A stretch of 64,000 nt of DNA from Tridacna crocea. Its lineage: Eukaryota; Mollusca; Bivalvia; Cardiida; Cardiidae. The stretch's first letter is position 1; the number at the start of each line of letters is the position of its first letter. The DNA is taken from positions 21,963,231 to 22,027,230 of the forward strand of contig OX031060.1 in the NCBI GenBank assembly GCA_943736015.1, read 5' to 3'. This document shows positions 61,141 to 64,000 of the stretch, piece after piece. The notes beneath the pieces were generated by a model. That model had not been told where the DNA came from and did no database searches. It saw nothing but the letters and a program-made list of their open reading frames with translations. The position numbers and the translations under genes were made by a program.

Positions 61141-64000
61141 GGGTGTGAGGAGAGTGAGATCAGTGTATTGTCATGGAATGTGAATGGTCTATCCGCAGCA
61201 AAGTTAGAGAGTGAAGGTTTTATAGATTGTTTGGTTAAAAACGACATCATATTTTTGTACGAGTCTTGGACTGGTTCTAAAAGTAATATTGATCTTTCTG
61301 GCTATCTTTCTCACAATTTTTATCGACCCTTTTCTAACAGATATGCTAAGAGGCCCAGTGGTGGTGTAGCGCTTTATTATAGAGAATCTTTGAAAGATGG
61401 TATTGAAATTATAAGAAATCATCATAATACTATCGTTTGGTTAAAACTTGACCGCTCCTTTTTTCACATTGATAAAGATATATATTTATGTGGTATTTAC
61501 CTATGGTGTGAAGGGTCGCCCGCCTATGAAGTGTTGAATGTTGATTTGTTTGAATTGCTTGAGAATGATATTGATTGTTTTAGTGCTTTAGGTTCAGTTT
61601 TTATTTGTGGTGATTTTAATAGTAGAACAGGGTTAAAACATGATTTCATTGTCTGCGATAAGAATATTGATTTTTTAAATGATGATGATTATGTTCCTGA
61701 TATGTACTTTGACAGAGTTTCTATGGATATAAAGTGTAATAATTTTGGCAATAGATTACTAGATCTTTGCAAATCGACTAATATGAGAATTGTTAATGGT
61801 AGGCTAGGGGAAGATCAAGGGGTAGGTTCATTTACATATGTGTCCCAAAATGGAGCCTCTGTTGTTGATTATTTATTGTCAATGGAATGCGTGCTCTCGA
61901 ATCTCACGTGCTTTTCCGTTTTGTCTCTGAATGAATGGAGTGACCACGCACCTATACAGTTTTCCCTAGCTTGTAAAAATGTTCCTTTGCAAGATAGAGA
62001 AATTAATGAAATTAAGTACAAATGGTCTGATACATGTAAACAGACTTTCAGATCATGTCTTATAGCTAGTTTGCCAACCCTTAACAGATTATTTGATGAT
62101 TTTGACCCTAATAGTGGGGAATCTATAAATAGTACGGTATCTGGTTTTTCCAAAATTTTGCAAAGTGTAGCGGACCCATTATTTTCTCACGTGACATACC
62201 GCACGGACTCGCCTGCCTTCACAAATACACCTGTTTTGAATGACGCAGAATGGTTTGATGGTGAATGCAGACGAGCGAAATCAGCTTATGATGAGGCATT
62301 GCGAGCTTTCTATCGTTGTAAAAACGAAACTAGTAGAAAGTATATGTTGGATTGTAAACATAATTATAAGCTCATAGTCCGTCGTAAGAAACGCGCTTTC
62401 AAGCTAAGAAGACTTAAAGACATGGAAAGTCTAAAATTTTGTAAACCAAAAGATTTTTGGAAACATTTCAAGAAAAAGGTTACACACGATGAGCCAGTTA
62501 GCATCGATGAATTTTTTAATTATTTTTCAACTCTCGAAAATGGTATATTTCAGACTATAAATAGAGAGGCAGAAGATTTTTGCGCAAAGTATAATTTTGA
62601 TTCTCCCGATTTTGATAACGAATTAGATTATACAATTACACAAGAAGAAATTTTGAAAGCTGTGAGAAAGTTGAATCGTAATAAAGCTTATGGTAAAGAT
62701 TGTCTGCTTAATGAGTATTTTATTGAAGGTATTGATATTTTATTACCATTTATATGCGATTTATTTAATGCAATTCTGAATTCGGGTTGTTTCCCAGATC
62801 AGTGGAGAGAAGGTTTACTTATACCACTGTTTAAAAAGGGAGATAAAAAAGATGTAAATAATTATAGAGGTATAACTCTTTTAAGTTGTTTGTCAAAAAT
62901 ATTTACTTCGATTCTGAATACCCGAATTGTTGATTTGTGTGACAAATATAACTGTTTATCTGATGCTCAATTTGGTTTCAGAAAAGGAAAATCTACTGTT
63001 GATGCCATTTTTGCTTTAAATACTATTGTAGAACACTTCTTGAATAGCAATAAGAGATTGTATGTTGCTTTTATAGATTTAAAAAAATGTTTTGACAGTA
63101 TTTATAGAAACGCACTGTGGTTGAAACTTTTCAAACATGGCATACGTGGTAAAGTCCTGCGTATTGTTAAACATATGTATGATGATGTTAAATCTTGCAT
63201 AAAGCTTTGTGATAATTACTCTGACTTTTTTTGGTATTCAGTGGGATTAAGACAAGGGGAGGTAATATCACCCATTTTAGTGTCGCTGTTTCTTGATGAT
63301 CTAGAGCTATTTTTACAAAGAAGTTTAGATTCCGGAATTTTCATAGATGATATGTTACTCATCTTATTACTATTTGCGGATGATATGGCACTATTTGGTA
63401 ATTCCCCAAAAGATTTACAAAATAATTTAGACCTTTTACAAGAGTATTGTTTGCAATGGGGACTAGAGGTAAATGAGTCGAAAACGAAGGTAATGGTTTT
63501 TAGAAAAAGGGGTCGTCTGCTTCACGATGAGAATTGGACTTATAATGGGCAAGTCTTAGAAATTGTTGACACGTTTAACTATCTAGGTACAGTTTTTAGT
63601 TTCAATGGAAAGTTTAATGTAAATGAGGAGTTCCTTATCGGCAAAGCTCTAAAAGCCATGTCTGTTTTACTTAATAATTGCAGAAACCTCCCGCTGAAAC
63701 CTAAAACACTTTGCCAACTTTTTGATTCTTTTGTGGGTTCGATATTGAACTATTCTTGTGAAATATTTGGTTTCAACAAGACGAATAAAATTGAAAGAAT
63801 TCATTTAAAATTTTGTAAGCGTATTTTGAAAATTCCTGTAAATGCATGCACAGCAGGGGTATATGGCGAACTCGCACGATACCCTTTATATGTAGCGAGG
63901 TACTGCAGAATTATACAGTATTGGTGTAAAGTTATTCATACTGATAATATTATATTGAGTAAATTATATGATCAGGCTTTGATTGATTTTAATAATGGCA
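61141..64000 (+). CDS. LINE ORF2 (endonuclease and reverse transcriptase), partial at 3' end
   Basis: 953 codons open to the window edge, checked codon by codon. Endonuclease (about residues 7-275): ISVLSWNVNGLS, catalytic Glu in LYESW (61261), VFICGDFN (61603-61620), and the closing SDHAP (61939-61953). The RT region follows: IPLFKKGDKKDVNNYRGITL, AQFGFRKGKSTVD, motif A FIDLKKCFDSI (Asp at 63076), LRQGEVISPIL, and the catalytic FADD (63373-63384). The thumb follows with NESKTKVMVFRK and FNYLGTVFSFNGKF. Functions: nicks target DNA and reverse-transcribes element RNA there. It starts straight after ORF1's TAG, in the same frame. The first in-frame Met is codon 188, inside the endonuclease, so normal AUG initiation cannot give a full enzyme. 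Confidence 0.92.

Larger units (their letters stand above)
59910..64000 (+). mobile_element. Full-length non-LTR retrotransposon (LINE), running off the right edge
   Basis: About 200 bp of 5' leader (from about AAGGCGTGTTCTGCTGATTG), then ORF1 and an open ORF2 to the last base. There is no internal frameshift or nonsense codon other than the TAG between the ORFs. This suggests a young, possibly active copy. It has an apurinic-type endonuclease and RT, with an L1-like ORF1. The clade is not resolved by eye. The left boundary is approximate, and 3' end and target duplication lie outside the window. Confidence 0.88.

Overview
This is eukaryotic, intron-rich, AT-rich DNA packed with short non-coding transposons. 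The mixture points to a mollusc, most likely a bivalve: split genes of animal families (a NOX2-type NADPH oxidase, a sushi plus IgGFc-binding secreted protein, a SAP/SWIM protein), tens of TTAA-flanked palindromic MITEs, minisatellite-bearing elements starting AACAAGAGGACC, tRNA-like SINE heads and a full-length LINE. The species cannot be fixed by eye. No operons, CRISPR arrays or rRNA genes were seen.

Layout. (1) 1-19.1 kb, minus strand: the first eight coding exons of a NOX2-like NADPH oxidase, rebuilt by hand from splice sites, reading phase and homology. They give 264 residues with start codon, six-helix membrane domain and all four heme histidines; the FAD/NADPH half lies beyond the left edge. 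About twenty MITEs sit in its introns, some 10-25 bp from splice sites. (2) 19.1-28.4 kb: mostly MITEs, one isolated cysteine-rich phase 1-1 exon (20.7 kb, minus) and a minisatellite element (26.4-28.1 kb). (3) 28.46-39.06 kb, plus strand: a complete four-exon gene for a 499-residue secreted protein (signal peptide, one sushi domain, IgGFc-binding-type domain), with nested transposons and a decayed Tc1 transposase in its introns. (4) 39-54 kb: transposon-rich, with two large minisatellite elements of Helentron-like architecture (40.1-42.5 and 42.9-44.4 kb), foldback elements and an RT fossil at 48.7 kb. (5) 54.2-54.8 kb, minus: last exon of a SAM-dependent methyltransferase-like gene. (6) 57.8-59.0 kb: a small minus-strand ORF facing the first exon of a SAP/SWIM-type gene. 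(7) 59.9 kb to the right edge: an apparently intact LINE. ORF1 and ORF2 lie in one reading frame separated only by a UAG, and ORF2 has no in-frame AUG before its endonuclease domain.

The host genes are unrelated: one makes superoxide at a membrane, one is a probable secreted defence or mucus protein, one a methyltransferase and one a probable nucleic-acid-binding protein. The most unusual material is in the mobile DNA: the LINE's UAG junction, MITE palindromes whose arms change together between subfamilies, and insertions nested in both directions that give a relative timeline. Exon joins are inferred from sequence, not from transcripts.
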